A stretch of 64,000 bases of DNA, from NCBI RefSeq assembly GCF_020740795.1, contig NC_067282.1:53885290-53949289 (forward strand). The letters run 5' to 3'. The stretch is from Apus apus (Eukaryota > Chordata > Aves > Apodiformes > Apodidae). The position numbers and the translations under genes are program-made. Below the pieces are notes generated by a model. That model was not told the DNA's origin. It searched no databases and saw only the letters and a program-made list of their open reading frames with translations. Positions within the stretch are counted from its first letter, which is position 1, and each line of letters begins with the position of its first letter. Shown here piece by piece: positions 35,903 to 50,214 of the stretch.

Positions 35903-38900
35903 TCCATCCACACATAATCTGAGATGCCATTTCCTTAAAAGTTTAGATAAATATGTTGAAAACATAAATACATCATAAAGGTCAAAAGACTGAGCATTCA
36001 AAAGTCAGGCAACTTCAAGAATTATTGCAACGAGATTTGCACAATCTACATCCATCTCAAAAGACATAGCATCAAGGACAGCTACAAACTTGCTGCAACA
36101 TTTCAACATATGCATTTCAATATGGTTGTGGGTAAAAGCAAAACTAAGGTGAACTTTGTTTTGAGGCGAGTCTGGAAATTAAAATTCCTCCATGTTTTCG
36201 CACCTTAAACCAAGACTAAATCCAGACTCCTGATGTGACTGAGAAAGTTCTGACTGAGAGCAGCAATGGCAGCAGGAGTGAGAAGCAGAGAAGTTGATAA
36301 AATTGGAGAGGGTGAAGAGCATTTTTTTCCATGACAGAAATCACCTGACTGTTATCATGAGTAGCAACATGAGAGGTAGATACTAGGATGTGGTGGTAAA
36401 AATCTTCCTCTCTCTGAAGAAACAGCCTGAACTGCTGATTTACAACTAAGTGAAAAGCTATGGTTAGGACTACTTTTTGCAAACACATCACAAAAGTTGA
36501 CATTACTGGACAAACTTGTATCAGGTCATCTCTAGGCACATTTGCCCAGGAAACTGGTTGCTCTAACCAACTCTTAGATGAAAAAGAATTTTCTGTCTTC
36601 TATACTGTCTTTTGCTAAGACTCATTGTCTTGAAAAAAAAGAAGCCAGTACAGCTTTCCAGTATGGATTTTTATATTTGCCCACTCCACAGCTGCAGTAC
36701 TAGGTTATTATTTAACTGCAGTTTTTCATTATTTCTAGTAACATAATTCAGAACTTCCATGTACCATCTAATGGTTTTCCCACATCAATTAGAAGAGAAA
36801 CTGCAGGCTGTGGAACATCATGGCATTTGGATATATTTTCCCAGATATCAACTCCATTACCTGTAAGGACTGAGAAAGAGGCATCTGTCTCTCCTTCAAC
36901 TCTGTTTACACCTGAACAAAATTACATTTCTTAATTGACTGTATGTTTTATTTTTTAATTGCTTTTCCCCTTCTCAACAATCAGAGAAGGATACAAGAAA
37001 AGGCAAGATTACTTATGTGAAGCAAAAGCAGGGTAGCCTATATAGGAAAAGTGCACATCTCTATACATAGCAGGTTTTAAAGAAAAGTTAATTTAATAAA
37101 ATAATTTACAAAATAATAGAAGAAACACAATGCTGCTTGGAATATGCTACTGAGAGAGAGATCAACTGATCTCCCTCACAAATTTTACCAATGTTTTCAT
37201 GGTACCTTAAAAATGATGAAACCCTTACATTGCATCTATAAAGTCTACTGTGTAGTAAGGACACACACACAAAAAGGAGGCTATTAAAGAAAATCCACCC
37301 CCTGGGCAATCTTCTAAAGAGGCAGGAGCTCCTCTCCTTCCAAGAACCAGTGCCCTCGGGGATCATGTAGCACTCAGTGCTGAATATTTTATGGTTACCA
37401 CATTTTACCTGGCAATGGGTTTGGAACTGCAGCGTTGGCAGTGGCAGCAAGGTGAGTTGGTTACTGTGTTTCTGAATGTAACATGGTTCTGACAACTCTG
37501 GCGTGATACAGAAAGGTGTCTTATGGCTTCCTGAGTACATTTCACAGACAAATTTAGGTGCCTGGTCGTATAAGGGTGCTTGGGAAGAAGAAAATAAAAT
37601 AAAAAGAAGGAGTGAAATGCTTAAAATTAAACACTTGCAGTCAGAAGCCCCCTAATATTGGTCCCCATAGCTGGGTTAGAAATGCTGTGCTTTAGCCCTC
37701 AGTGGGGCTTCGGCAGCCTGATTTCCTCTGAATTAAGAGTTTGAATTTGTTTTCAAAGACAGACTGAGTGAGAAGGCAGAAATTTTAAGTGAGGTGGGCT
37801 GAGAGCTGTTCAAGGGATACAGCACAACTGTCCTGGTGAGCCCTGTAAGTGGAGAGAGGCTAAGTGGGGGCCACATCCTCTACCCCTGGCTTGTGGCAGA
37901 GGCAGGAATGCAAGAGTTATGAGGCCAGAAGGAAGGCAGGCAAGAAGAAACAGCAAATAAAAGCGTAGGGGGTAGGGCAGTGAGCCAGAAGAGGGAAGAC
38001 ACCTAGCCAAATACATAAATAATCCTGGGAAGCCGGCGCAGAAATCAGTAAATCCCTAGTGCCTGCAAGCTGGTGGTTAAGGAGCTGAGACTGGATCTTT
38101 TGAGGCAAAGGGCAGCCTATAGCCTAGTGTCTCACCACTTTGACTGTATTTTTGTGTGGCACTACAGGCTCTTGTATGCAATAAGCAAGTTTCAGGGTCA
38201 TCTAACACATTGGTGACATCAGGAGAAGCATACAGTATGTTTTACAGTTAGGGTTTTTTACGTGACTATTTAGATTAAGGCATATTAATCATATCCAAAT
38301 CCCATGCTGAAGTGCTCTTCTGAACCTCACCCGGGTACTCATGTAGTTGTAGTGTACATAGGTATGTTTGGAGTACATGTTTGGAGACATTTTAAATCAG
38401 GAGCCTGCCTTGGGCAAGAGGCTGCAAGCCTTGGTGTGACATCTATGCCCTGTGCTTACCCATTAAATATGATGTTGCCGTTTGGGTGCTACTTCAGGCA
38501 GTCATTGCCTCTGCAGGGGAACAGAAAGCAGCTTATGGTAGCTTCTTCAACTGGATAGGAGCTAAACCATAGCCAAGCTATAGGCTGAAGTTATCATCCC
38601 AGATCAGTGAAGTGCTCTGGTGAACCTCTGCAGAAGGCAGCCTCCAGTCATCCTGAGTGTGCCTTGCATGGGGATCCAGATGAAGAACAATTTTTTACTG
38701 TAATCACATATCTGTGCCATTTTTATCCCCAGTGCAATGGTACAGCAAATAATTGCAGTTTTGTCATATTATATAGCATATCTGACAAGCGGAAGCCAAC
38801 ATATACTTGAGGAAGCAGAGGCAAGAGAGTGTATTTAGCCTCTATACTGAGAGTTTATCAAACTCAGCAAACTTGCCTTCTTTAATTTAACATGGTGTTA

Positions 38901-39141
38901 AATACAGAACATACTCAGCTTAGAACTTGGTGCATTAACATCTGAGTAAGGGTAAGCAGTAGATTGTAACTAGAAAAAAAATCCTCATCATAGACATATA
39001 TGGAAGGGGGGAAATACAACCATAACACATTAAAATAAAATATTAATTCTGGAATTTGGAAAGGTTATTCTTTCTGGGTTTTTTTGGTTGTTTGTTGGGT
39101 TGGCTTTTTTTGTTTGTTTGTTTGTTTGTTTGTTTTTAAGT

Positions 39142-39400
39142 AATCATAGAATCATAGAATGGTTAGGGTTGGAAGGAACTTTAAAGATCATCTAGTTCCA
39201 GTCCCCCTGCACAGGCAGGGACACCTCCCACTAGATAAGGCTGCTCAAGGCCTCATCCAACCTGGCCTTGAACACCTCCAGGGAGGAAGGTTCCACAACC
39301 TCCCCGGGCAACCTGTTCCAGCATCTCATCACCCTCACAGGAATTAACTTCTCCTAATGCCCAACCTAAATACAGATAAATTCCCTATCTTCCTCTTAAA
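39142..39400 (-). mobile_element. CR1 LINE 3' fragment
   Basis: Reverse-oriented CR1. The characteristic short repeats of the 3' end (AATCATAG units) are at 39142-39160. They are followed by the diagnostic 3' UTR segments reading GGTTGGAAGGAACTTTAAAG, CTGGCCTTGAACACCTCCAG and CATCACCCTCACAG. It is a 5'-truncated copy of about 260 bases, as most bird CR1 copies are. A (TTTG)n stretch lies just beyond its 3' end at 39113-39136. Confidence 0.93.
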
Positions 39401-41700
39401 GATGGATAGACCTAAACAAAATTAATTCCAGAAATGTTGAAAAGCCCACTAGTTTTAAGTCTAAAGGGTCAGTAGCTGTTGTTTTCAGAACTTAGCCAGG
39501 CATATACTGAAAGGCAACCGAATATTTATGTTTAGGACATATTTCAAAATATGTCAAGTTTAGTATCTCTTCCTGTAATGACAATGTGTCACAAAAGGCA
39601 AAGAATATCCACCTGTGGAAAAAAGAAAAATGTCTGAAATAGAAATGAACAGATTTATCAGCTGCAAGAGAGTGGTATATCTCTGAATATCTGTTCCAGA
39701 AAAAGAGGTGGAGGCAGAAACATAAAACCAGCAATACAATACTCTGTCATCAACAGGAAACTACTTTATCCCTAATGGTGAGAAAGTTTGCAAAAGCTAT
39801 TAGGAGATCAAATCGTGATAAGTACTAAGATAAACACAGTGTAAGCATCTTTTATGGAAAAAACACCTTATTGCCATAGCATCCTAAAAAACGGCAATAC
39901 TCTGAAAACAAACTTTGACCCTCAGCTAGTTTTTAAATAAATTGAGAGGTTTGTGCAAGCTCTGAAAAGTAGTAAGGGTATTGGAAAAAATTATAATATG
40001 CTGTAATTTTCTGCAATAACTGCACTATCCCCCAGCCCTGCATCCCACCAGGTGGTCCTCAGGAGACATAGCCATTACCCATGCAGGTGAGATCCATGGC
40101 AGGCTGCTCTTTCTCAATGAGGATGAAAAACAACAATTCAGTCTTATGCACACAGTACAATATTCAACCTTGGCAGGTCAGCCAAATCTCAACTGATGTC
40201 CCCTGGATCACTCACAGATACTTTCCAGTGAAGAACTATCCTGTTAAATATTATCCTCTCAATTGCCAGCCCTTTTGTCCATAGGACAGGAGAAAAACAG
40301 CTTGCAATCCTTATAAGTAAAAGAAAAAGCAATTTTCACTGTCTTGAGGCTCAAAGATTGCTGCATTGTCTTGATCAACACTCCAATAAAAATTGCCTTT
40401 CTGCAAGAAAGCAGATTTTTGCATGCAATAGGCCAGGAAGTTGTATAGACTAAATGATGACAATAATGTGAGCTGTGGTTCTGCTACATCATTTGTAATA
40501 ACTCATTATTGATGTTTGGTCTTTGGAAAAGTGTTTTCTTGTCCACTGCAGGCTAGAAGTGTGGATTACAAACAACATTTAATGAAGACTGAAGATGCAA
40601 TACTATTCCTTAAGTAATACAACTAAGAAGAGCTGAGGAAATAAAACATCCATGTTTAGAGAAGGGTATAGTGAACATTATTTACAAAATGTCAAATTGA
40701 TCTCAGTCAACTTCTCAGATAGAAGCCCTCAAAGCCATCAGAATCCATGCAAAGTTTAGGACTTAGGAGCTGAAGGTATAAGGGATGCACACTTGGGCCC
40801 TTGTGAGGGTTTAGTGCCTAGGTTATGAGCACTGTGGTTTCGGAGATAATGAAACACCAACAGATGAAGTTTGAAGAACAGGGCAAAACCAAAAAGTGGA
40901 CATCAAAAGGATCTGCAGTTCCACATGGTAGAAAACAAGTTGGACACATAGAAATCATCTACATAGTCACCTCTGTGAACAAAATCACAATGGTGAGAAG
41001 GAGAAATTTAATTTTTCCCCCCCCAGACTCCCAATTCAAAAGCACAGTGCCCAGTCTGCAGGGGAAACCACAGTTCCTTCGGATTGGTTATGTTTGGGTG
41101 AGACTGATGCTTGCTATTCCCACTCCTTATTTATAGTTGCTGCAAAAAAGGTGTTTTGTGGGGTGCAGCAGGAGCAGGGCTGTCCCCTGAAGGGGCTGGG
41201 GAGTGGGGTGCTGCAGAGACCCTAGGGCTGGCTGTGGACTCTAGTGGGTGCCATCCCACGGGCATTGAAAGTCCCTGACACTTTTGGGAAGCAGTGAGCC
41301 CAGGACGCAAGCTCCCCATGCCATTGGGCACAGCTCTGGCCAGAGACAGTACAGAGATGGGGCTGGGATGGGGCATGGCTGAGCTAAAACAGGGGCTAGC
41401 ACCCTGAGTGACGGTTGTGTTCATAGAGGTCCCTGGGAAGTCTGCTGGGGACAGTATGGCATGAAGGTGCCCTCAGGCACCTGACACAGAGTCACAAGTC
41501 AAACCAGAAGCATTAGTCCATTCAGGAATTTGAAGCATTTTCGGTAAAGACACTTTTGGGCGTAGTTACTTGAGTAGACTTGTTCCATGCTGTCATCTTC
41601 TTCACTCAAGCACTAGCTAGCACAGCCCAGAAGAGGTGCACAAAGTGCATTTAGAGGTGGCTGAGAGCAAGGAATCTGCCCTTTGATTTCGAATTTGATT
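39401..41700. other. AT-rich unique sequence, no gene recognised
   Basis: No exon or repeat is recognised. The region turns moderately GC-rich from about 41140 to 41480, where open frames on the minus strand have no family features. Confidence 0.55.
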
Positions 41701-41704
41701 GCAA

Positions 41705-42275
41705 ATAGGAAAGCAGGATCTCTTACATAATCATCCTGCTCTACTTGGCGCTTGTCAGACCACACCTGGAGTATTGCGTTCAGTTTTGGTCTCTGCTCTA
41801 TAAAAAGGATGCAGACAGGCTGGAGAGGGTCCAGAGAAGGGACACAAGGATGATCAGAGGACTGGAGGACCTGCCATATCAAGAGAGGCTGAGAAAACTG
41901 GGTTTGTTCAGCCTTGAGAAGAAAAGGTTTCAGGGAGACCTTGCTACCGTGTTCCAGTATTTAAAGGGTGGCTACCAAGAAGATGGAGACTCCCTATTTA
42001 CAAGGAATTACATGGAAAGAAAAATGGGCACAAATTGTTCCTGGAGAGATTTTAATTGGACCCAAGAGGTAAATTTTTCATGAGGATGGTCAAACACTGG
42101 AATAGTCTCCCAAGGAACTGGTAGGTTGCCCCATGTTGGACAGTTTTAAGGCTCAGCTAGACAGGTGCTGAGCCATCTCATATAAATGATAGTCTTACCT
42201 AGAAAGGCTGAACCAGATGATCCTTGAGGTCTCTTCCAACCTGGCATTCTATGATTATATGATTCTGTGATCATG
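41705..42275 (+). mobile_element. CR1 LINE fragment with end of ORF2
   Basis: Plus-oriented CR1. The left part encodes the conserved end of the reverse-transcriptase ORF ([28 protein letters not shown], then GLEDLPYQERLRKLGLFSLEKKRFQGDL and FQYLKGGYQEDGD, 41745-42000). It then passes into the 3' UTR and ends in TTCTATGATTATATGATTCTGTG. Several substitutions and a shortened tail indicate an old, inactive copy. Confidence 0.93.
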
Positions 42276-45200
42276 TCTAAATACTGAATACACCACAGCA
42301 TTACCAAAATAATGGATGCCAATATCCTTCACCAGCCTGGCAATGCAGAAAAGCTCAAATTTTTGGCTTGTCACTCCAGTTCTCAGACATGTGAAACCCC
42401 ACTGCAGCTGTGCAAACCAACACCCAATTCTGTGTGTGGATCTCCACTTTCCACTCTTGGAAACTCACTCCAGATTTCCTTTCCACTCTGAGGCTTCATG
42501 AGCTGTGGCCATGTTTTCAAATACCAAACACACTGCCTGCATTTTGGAAGGGTCTCACCATAAACATTCAATGAGTGTTTCTTGCAGACTTCATTGTTAC
42601 GAAATTACAAATAACATGGAAATGAAAACAGGTCAAAACCAATTACAAACATGCAATTTCTGTTAAGAATCCATTTCTCATCATATGAACTCATTTTTTG
42701 GGAAGTATGCCAAAGTATTGTTTTGAATTTATGTCCATCTCTACCAATGTGAGTTTACAAATATGAAAAAGACACAGTTTATTGAAGGCCAAAGAATGCA
42801 GAAGTAAAGATAAACTTTTGCTTAAAGGTCCTATACTGTATTTGATATCTGTTTCTGTTACTGGTTGTATGGGACATTCCAGACATTTTTATTGAAATTC
42901 TTATAGGGCTGGTAGAAGCTGTACTGCTTCAACTCCTTGCAGGTGCAAGGAATTCCTGTATTAAAACTTACCACTGTTAAATCTTCCAAACAGGACACTT
43001 AACACTTCTCAATGGAGCAGAAGTCATGCAGTGGCTCTGCACTACTTGTGTGTTCACCTACCCCCTCGTTATATATATACACTAATTTATTCTGAAGTGT
43101 CCCTAACTCTTAAAAAAGATTTTATCTAAATATTATATGTTGCCAGTAAAAAGACAAATATACTAAAGTATCTCAGTTTTCAGAAGCTGAAAACTACAAA
43201 AATACCTCCTGACACATCTTTCCTGTGGGTGTTTTAGGCAACTCGAGAGCAAATGTAATTAAAGTGTTGTAAATTGGAGTAACTCTACTGATAACAGTTG
43301 AGTTCTTGTACCAGTGTAATTGGTATAAAAACTTTTGCTCCCTTCCAAATATTTTTTGGAAGAGAAGCTATTGTGACTAGAACAACTGGTAGTAGAAGCG
43401 GAGGAGGAAGTGGAGTAATCAGATAGTTTAGACTATGCATTACAAACACCTGCAGAAGAAGAGATTATGCAGCAAAATACTACTTGTGTGACAGCTTCAT
43501 TTGCAGCAGGCTGCTGTCAACAGCACAACACTAAGCGTGTCTGTAGTCATCTTCAAGTTCTAATGCAAAACATTTAATTTTCCTTGAGAACTACTGCTGT
43601 AAGGGTGACACTACAGAATGCCCTGGGGGCAATGTCACAGTCTCACTAGCAGCTTTCTCAGTAAAAAAAAATGCTTTCCCCTTTTTCAGGAAACTATTAA
43701 GAATCAGTCAATATCAAATATATTTAAGAGAAGTGACTGGTGCTGTGGTTTGAGATATAAAAGAGCTGCAAAACACATATCTGCCTCTTCCCACAAATAT
43801 AAAAGAGCTCCATGATGGACAGGAATCTCTCAGAGGGCAATGGACAAAGGACTCCCTGCTGTGGCATGAAGGGATGGAGTGGTGAAGGCTGTTGTGGCTG
43901 GGCCACCACAACACAGAGCTGTGTCCGCTACCAGATGCACCCCAAGGAGCTGTTCTGTCGCCTGCCTCTGTGCTATTCCTGCAATTTCCCTGTTGCTCAG
44001 GTCTCTGAGGTGTGTGGGATCCATCCTGTGGCCCTCCACCCCATGCAGACTGGGGTGTGGGGCTTGTAGGATGGCAGCCATTGGTCCTTTGAGAGGAGAC
44101 ATTTAAAGGAGCAAGGTGTTCTCTTGTGTTTATCAGTATTACTCTGCAGCACTTACTCCACAGCTGTCTGCATTATATCAAGCAAAATAATATAACACCT
44201 ATTTTGTGTAATACATCATAAGTATCAATTTGGTATTTCCCTTTTTTCTTTTTTATTCTCTCTGTCCACAAAATAAAGCAACGGTTTTGACCTGAGTTCT
44301 TTCTTGTGAGGATTAAACAGCCAGCATGTACATAGTTTTAAAATGTTGCATGCTGTTTTGTTTAATAAGTCATGATCTATATTAGTGAGGGCATGATGAA
44401 AACCAGCCAGGCCTCTACTGTACAAGAGTATTGTACCATACACCTGCACAGTAAGTACTGAACATGTTTTATGCACTTCACAAAATGGTAATATTTTGCT
44501 TTTATAAGCTGCATTTGGTTTGGCCACAGCGAGTTATTTTTTTTATTATCCTGCTGGTATTTTGAAATTCATAAAACAAGTCTTGGAACAGATTTAAAAC
44601 CTGCTTTAAAGGAGTAGTTAAGCAGTAGAAAACAACTGAGCCTCTGTCTCCATGTATCTTCTGCAGCATTCAGCCTCTTCCCTGAGGTGTTGGACTTCAG
44701 ACACATTTTATTAAGATTCTGGAGTTGTACCCTCCTGACTAACCAGCCATTAGCTGGCTCACTGATCCTTAACTGCAGATCACTCCCTCTCTTACATAGG
44801 CTGCATTTCCCTTAGGTTTCCAAATAATTAGTCTCTCGGCTATGGATGTAATTTCTGTTTAAAGGAATGCAGGAGAAGCACCTCAGCCACTGCTGGTGAG
44901 CATCCTTATTCACGCTACGCGCCTTCTCTGGTTGATATTCATAGAGCCCCAGCTTCTAATTCTACTTAATAATTAGGCTAATACCAGACATACTTACATT
45001 TGCCTTCCAGCGCAATTTTCGGCGCAGCAAGCAGGGAGTTACATGCACAGAGCTCCCATAGCAACATGTTATTGTTAACCAAAGTTGCGAGCACAGCTTC
45101 ACGTGCTAAAAATTCACCAAGGACCAATTCAGCTGTCAGATACACTGGGGCAACTCCCACGGGATGTCAGTGGAAGGTTCAGAGGGCAGAATATTCTTAT

Positions 45201-48200
45201 AAAAATATAACAGTGTGTTATGGTAATAGTCACCTCTGCTAGGTCAGTACTGTGAGCGGGCCTGATTTGGACCACAGAGACAGAAGTTTCTCTTCTTTCA
45301 GAGCTGTACCTAAGAGCATCATCATTACAAAACATTTAAATATTATTCCTCAAAATGTGCTCTACTGTAAGGTGTCTTACCTTTATACTAAGGAAGTGGT
45401 GGTGCTTTCTGATGAGCTGTGTGACTGCAACCATCACTTTGGAGAACTGAAATAGAAAAAAACCCTGCTCTTTATTTCAGAATACAAAAAAACTCCTGCA
45501 AATGAATACCAGAGTCACCTTCTAGATGTTAGTTCTTTTCATATCCTAGTGTCAGAAGGAGACAAGACATGCTCAAACCTAGTGCTCTCTGAACAATACA
45601 AATATTCTATTCCATAATGCATAGTGGCAACCCCTTTATTTAGGAAAGGAAAAAAAAAGGCAATAAAAATGCTGTGCTTGAAAAGTAGTGTGTTGCATAG
45701 AGTCAGAAAGACCCAGTGGACTTTCCCTAACCATTTAAGATTCTAGAACTTTACTAATTCTTTCTGTTGCCTTTTAAGCATGTAGTGACTTTTGTTTAGT
45801 GGCCTTCAATTCATTGAATGTAAAAAAAGTGATCACAGTTGTGATGGACCAAAGACATTTTCTTACAAAAAGGACAGATGCCTAGGAAGTGAGTTTTGCT
45901 TCTCATACTCACTGCACTTTGTAGTTTTAGAGACACTGGGAATATGTTTTTAACTCAGGTTACTAGACATCATGAACAAATGAGAACAAAACACAAATAA
46001 GCAAATAGCTACAGGTCCCCACAGAAAAGTACTGAGCGAATTCAGTTCCCTCTGCACCCAAACACAGAGGTACGAGGACTGTTTCCCTTCTTGTGCCTCT
46101 GTTGGCATGTTTGTACCTTACTAAGGGTAGGCAGGACTAGGCACTATTTCCACCCCTGTCCTAATTCCTGAGTCATTGTGGCTTTGTGCTGTTGCAAGTC
46201 CAACTACATCTGCCATTTTAAGGTGTCTTCTTGTATCCCAGTCAATCACAGCTGTAAACACTGTAATTCAGACACCTTACCTTATTTGCAAATACAGGAA
46301 CGCAACTTAAATGTCAAAAGACCAGCCTTGCTTTTGCAAAAGTAAGCTAGAAATTAACATTTTATTTTGAAGATAGAAGTGATTCTCTGTCTTTCTCTAC
46401 ACATGTTCATAGATCAGGTCTGGCATACCTATTTATTACAAGTATGACTTGATTGGTTTTCCAGACAAGCACATGAAGCTGGGGAAGGAGTCTTAGACCC
46501 CTGGAAGGGTAGTACTTGGGCAATCTGCATATTTACTTGCCTTCCCCCTTAATTTTATTAAATTCTGTCTTCCATGATAAGTCACTTAAAAATGTCTATT
46601 TCAAACATTTGCTTTGATCTGCCTTCCTGGTAATTAAATTGCCTGCCTTTAAATTGCCATCATTTAAAATAATCCTAATTAAGACAATTTCCCCAAACTT
46701 CAAATACTGGTTTTGAATTGTAGTGTGAAGAGAATGAATAATGATTCTCTCTGTATTCACTTTAACACTGTCTACTTTTCCCGTACAAGGAAATCAATTT
46801 TCTCACCTGTCATGTTAACTAAGGGCACAATCCAGTAAATTCTTACTTCTGCAAGTAGGTCTTAGTCACACAGCAATTCACTGGAACTAATTACAGAAAG
46901 ATTTGCTTATGTGAATAAGGATGACCAGGATAAAATAATTTAGGTAAGTGTGTATATGCATCGAGTAAGTGTAAGCCTGTGCAATAAGCATTTCACACTG
47001 ATGCTTTAGATGATGTCCTGTGTGAAACAGTAACTGCAGTTCACACAGAAAGTGGAAATGAAGATTTTTATAGGTTGAAACAAAAATAATCATCAGAAAT
47101 ACACATATATCTGCAATGAACTGCTTTCAATCTGTACCTGTATGATCAGATGATCTGGCTGTACCTATTTCAATCTTGAGAGAAGTCAGCAATACTACTA
47201 AAGAGGAAGGGGTTAGACAATGCTTTTATCTCAGAAAATATATCTAAACAAAATCAGAACTTTATTTTAATGCATGACAAACGTAACTGTACATTGTGTT
47301 TTTATGACAGAGTACTAAGACAGAAGAAAGCTTATGAGCATCTGTGACAGAGGAATGTGAAAATGATATAACCTGATTGCCCAGCTTGTAATAGGCTATA
47401 GAGGCTGTTAATGATTACACATTACTATGTTTACCTCAGTCTTTTTTATTTACATATTGGAATGTAAGTTAGAGGGTTTAATTGTGAGGTTGTCAAAAGT
47501 AAAAGTACTTTTAGAAAACCAATCTATGCAATATTACAGGGGAGAAAAAAGATTAAAAGTATTTTGTTCAAATGGAAATACAGAAAACTAAATGTTGTTT
47601 AAGCAGGATTTTATTTTCTTCTACTCAAGTGATGAAGAGGCTTTTGTAAAGAAAGGCTTTCATCTTATACATGCAGTACTCCATCACAACATAATTACCC
47701 TAATTTGTATTCCACTGTAGAAATAGGCTTTTTCAGCTTAAACAAATTAAGCAACAATCACTAAGTGTACATGACCAGCATTCTTTCAAGTAACCTGTTA
47801 TCAGCTCTGGCTACAGCTTTATCTTGATAAAATGGAAATCCTGGTGTTTTTTTTTCCTACTTTCCCCACAGGATTATGCCAGTCAGATTGTCCACAGAAG
47901 CACTGTGATTCACTGGCTGGAGCGAGGGACGGAGTATTCAGAGATTATTTCCTACAGCCTCACTAAATCGTTATGTGATCTGTGTCAAATCCTGACTGCC
48001 TTTGGGCCTCTATTTAGGAGAGAGCCTAAGTACACACTTGACTCTGAACATGTGAATAACCTGGCCACACTCAGAAGGTCTTCTAAACAGCTGCATGTGC
48101 TCCATGCTGAATAGACACTCTGCTGCTCTTTTCCTCTGGCTTTGGTTGTTACTATGCATCCTTAAGGATGGCAGGACAAGCTCTACCCCCACCTGTATTT

Positions 48201-48640
48201 AAGTTATTTGTCCTTCAGCTGTGTCACTCTGGATATCCCTGCTGTTTGTACACATTCTTTTAATTATTAATCAAATTCTGACCTGGTGGATCATTTGCCT
48301 TCATCACCTTTTCCTGCTTAATCCCTTCAGGTATGACCCTACGGGGAATATAATGGGCACTCCAAAATGCTGGACAAGGCAATGAGGGGATGAGTCCTGA
48401 CTCCACTGCGGCACTGCTGCTGGCCAGAGAACAGATGGAAGCATTGGGAGGTGCTGCTCTGAAAGACATTTGAAGGACCAAATTCCTGGCTGTATACTAG
48501 ACTTAGAAATGGGGCCCCTGAGCATGGGCAGATGGTGTGCGTTGAGGTCCCACATGTGTCTGGTCAGGGCAATTAGGGCTTATGGATGCACTTGGGGCTC
48601 AGCACAGCCTTCCCTCCCATCATGGTGTGACCTCGCATCT
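42276..48640. other. AT-rich gene-free region
   Basis: No coding exon or transposon is recognised. Unique, balanced blocks that could be distal enhancers lie at about 44860-45240, 46560-46720 and 47360-47470; they are dense in AATTA/TAAT cores. Open frames reach about 100 codons at most and show no family features. Confidence 0.55.
46560..46720. promoter_or_regulatory. Candidate distal homeodomain-rich enhancer
   Basis: A non-repetitive block with closely spaced homeodomain-type cores (GGTAATTAAATT, CCTAATTAAG, TAAATTGCC twice) and a CTTTGAT TCF/LEF-like site. The cluster of TAATTA cores is the reason for the call; function is unproven. Confidence 0.3.
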
Positions 48641-48649
48641 CATGATGCC

Positions 48650-49080
48650 TTGGGTTTTGAGGTGTACCGTAGTGAACTGGCACGATCTGTCAGGACGTTA
48701 AAACACGGTTCGCCTTCTTTATTGGGAAAATTTGTTAGTGGAACCCAGGCATCTGCACATGGCGCTCGCCTCTCTCAGAGGAGCAGCCCCCGCCAGCTGA
48801 CCTTTAAGATGGAATACACCTCCCACCACGCCCACAAATCTAGACTGACCGCAAATTTATAGTTTAATGAATTTAAACGGTTTATTAGGGAATTTAGCAC
48901 AATTTAGGGGAGGAAGGGTTCAGGAGAGATAAGGTCTTTGAAACAAACACTAAATACTTAGACATGCTGTAGGAGACGGTGCCCCTCTCCCAGAACTACA
49001 TGGCTCACAAGGCAGAGAGAAAGCACAAAATGGCTGCTCATGGACTGCATGGGGACTCTTGTCTGTCCCCCCTCTCCTCC
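48650..49080 (-). mobile_element. Endogenous retrovirus LTR-like fossil, reverse orientation
   Basis: Read on the minus strand this segment has LTR-like layout: AATAAA hexamers, then a CTGCTCCTCTGAGAGAGGCGAGC block and a short terminal stretch. The same blocks in the same order occur on the plus strand near 49935-50160. It is an old, degraded copy, probably a solo or partial LTR. I cannot name the family from memory. Confidence 0.4.
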
Positions 49081-49099
49081 CTGCCACAAACTGCAGACT

Positions 49100-50165
49100 A
49101 GACTCCACATTGGAGGCAGAGATTCCTGTGGCGGGAATCCACTGGCAACATTGCTGCGAAGCGCTGCCCAGAGATTGCTGCTACCTCTGCAATGATTGCC
49201 TTACAGCCCCAGGAAGAGGACGAAGCCAAACCCAGCGCAAGAATATATGTTGTAACAACTCACAAAATGACTGCAGCAGCCAGGCCAGTGCTGGCTTTTC
49301 GGAGTGCTGGGGAGGTGCTGCAGGTCAGTGGACAGAGAGATCTGCTGGCTCTCTAAAGAAACTGAGGGAGATACAGTCAATCAGCCTGGAGGAGGGAGGT
49401 ACCTCTCTTCCTTAAGAGCCTTGGAGAAGGCCAACAGCTCCTGTGAGCTCCTGGTGAACGCTGCCTCCCTGTGAGAAGGACGAGTGTCCACCTGGATCGC
49501 GGATCAGCACAAAGACTCTACGGTCACTGTTTCTTCCGGCGCTCACAGCGTGATTAAATCTGCCTGCCAGTGAGGCAGGAAGACAGTGAAAACCTTTAGA
49601 ACAACTGACCATCTCGGGATTTGCGTAAAAACAAACATTTACTTGCCCCTGACTCTTCCTTGCCCATCTATCCAACTCCTTCCTTAAACCTCTGTGATTC
49701 CTTTCACAATCCGTTAGGTATGCCCTCCACCTCATTTCCCATTCCTTTCCCTTTACTTAGGGGTATTGTCGGTGTTATTCCTTAAATTACTGGGGTGGTG
49801 GTGGTGTTGTCAATTGAAATGACCTTGGTATAGTATTATTGTTGTTTTTCCATTATTCTTTATTATTATTATTGCTACTATTGTTTCCTGATTACCCTTT
49901 TTTGAACCTCCTGCCCCAAACTGATTTATTTATCCCTTTAATAAACCGCATATTCGTAAATTCTAACTGGGAGTCGGCTGCTTTCATTAGAAACATTAGT
50001 GAGTACCAGACAAGTGCCTTACCCTAAAAATCAGTGCCAAAGTTCACTGCTCCTCTGTGAGAGGCGAGCACCGCATGCGAACCTCTGGGAAGATCCCGAC
50101 AAATTAAAGTATCTCCAAAAAGGAAATAAACATTGGCGGTTCGCGACACACGTACTAATACTTCT
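49100..50165 (+). mobile_element. Endogenous retrovirus LTR-like fossil, forward orientation
   Basis: Plus-strand LTR-like segment. A GC-balanced left part that could be U3 is followed by TTTAATAAACCGCA at about 49937-49950 and GGAGTCGGCTGC, then the CTGCTCCTCTGTGAGAGGCGAGC block shared with the inverted segment at about 48.7 kb. No retroviral protein domain is recognisable, so this is a fossil regulatory remnant. Boundaries are approximate. Confidence 0.4.
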
Positions 50166-50214
50166 ATATGAATACACCTTATTATTTGCACACCAAAATT
50201 AACTTATTATCTAA

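Larger units (their letters stand above)
30901..39141. other. AT-rich gene-free region
   Basis: GC content falls abruptly near 30.9 kb. No coding exon is recognised; open frames are short and without family features. It contains a TTTTC microsatellite (32560-32704), a short TCTCC run (about 34120-34151) and a T30 run (35872-35901). An octamer ATGCAAAT lies at 33338-33345. The sequence is otherwise unique and could hold distal enhancers. Confidence 0.6.

Noticed and set aside
37106-37540. 144-codon open frame on the minus strand in AT-rich DNA
   Set aside because: No family motif, no splice or promoter context, and composition like the surrounding non-coding DNA.
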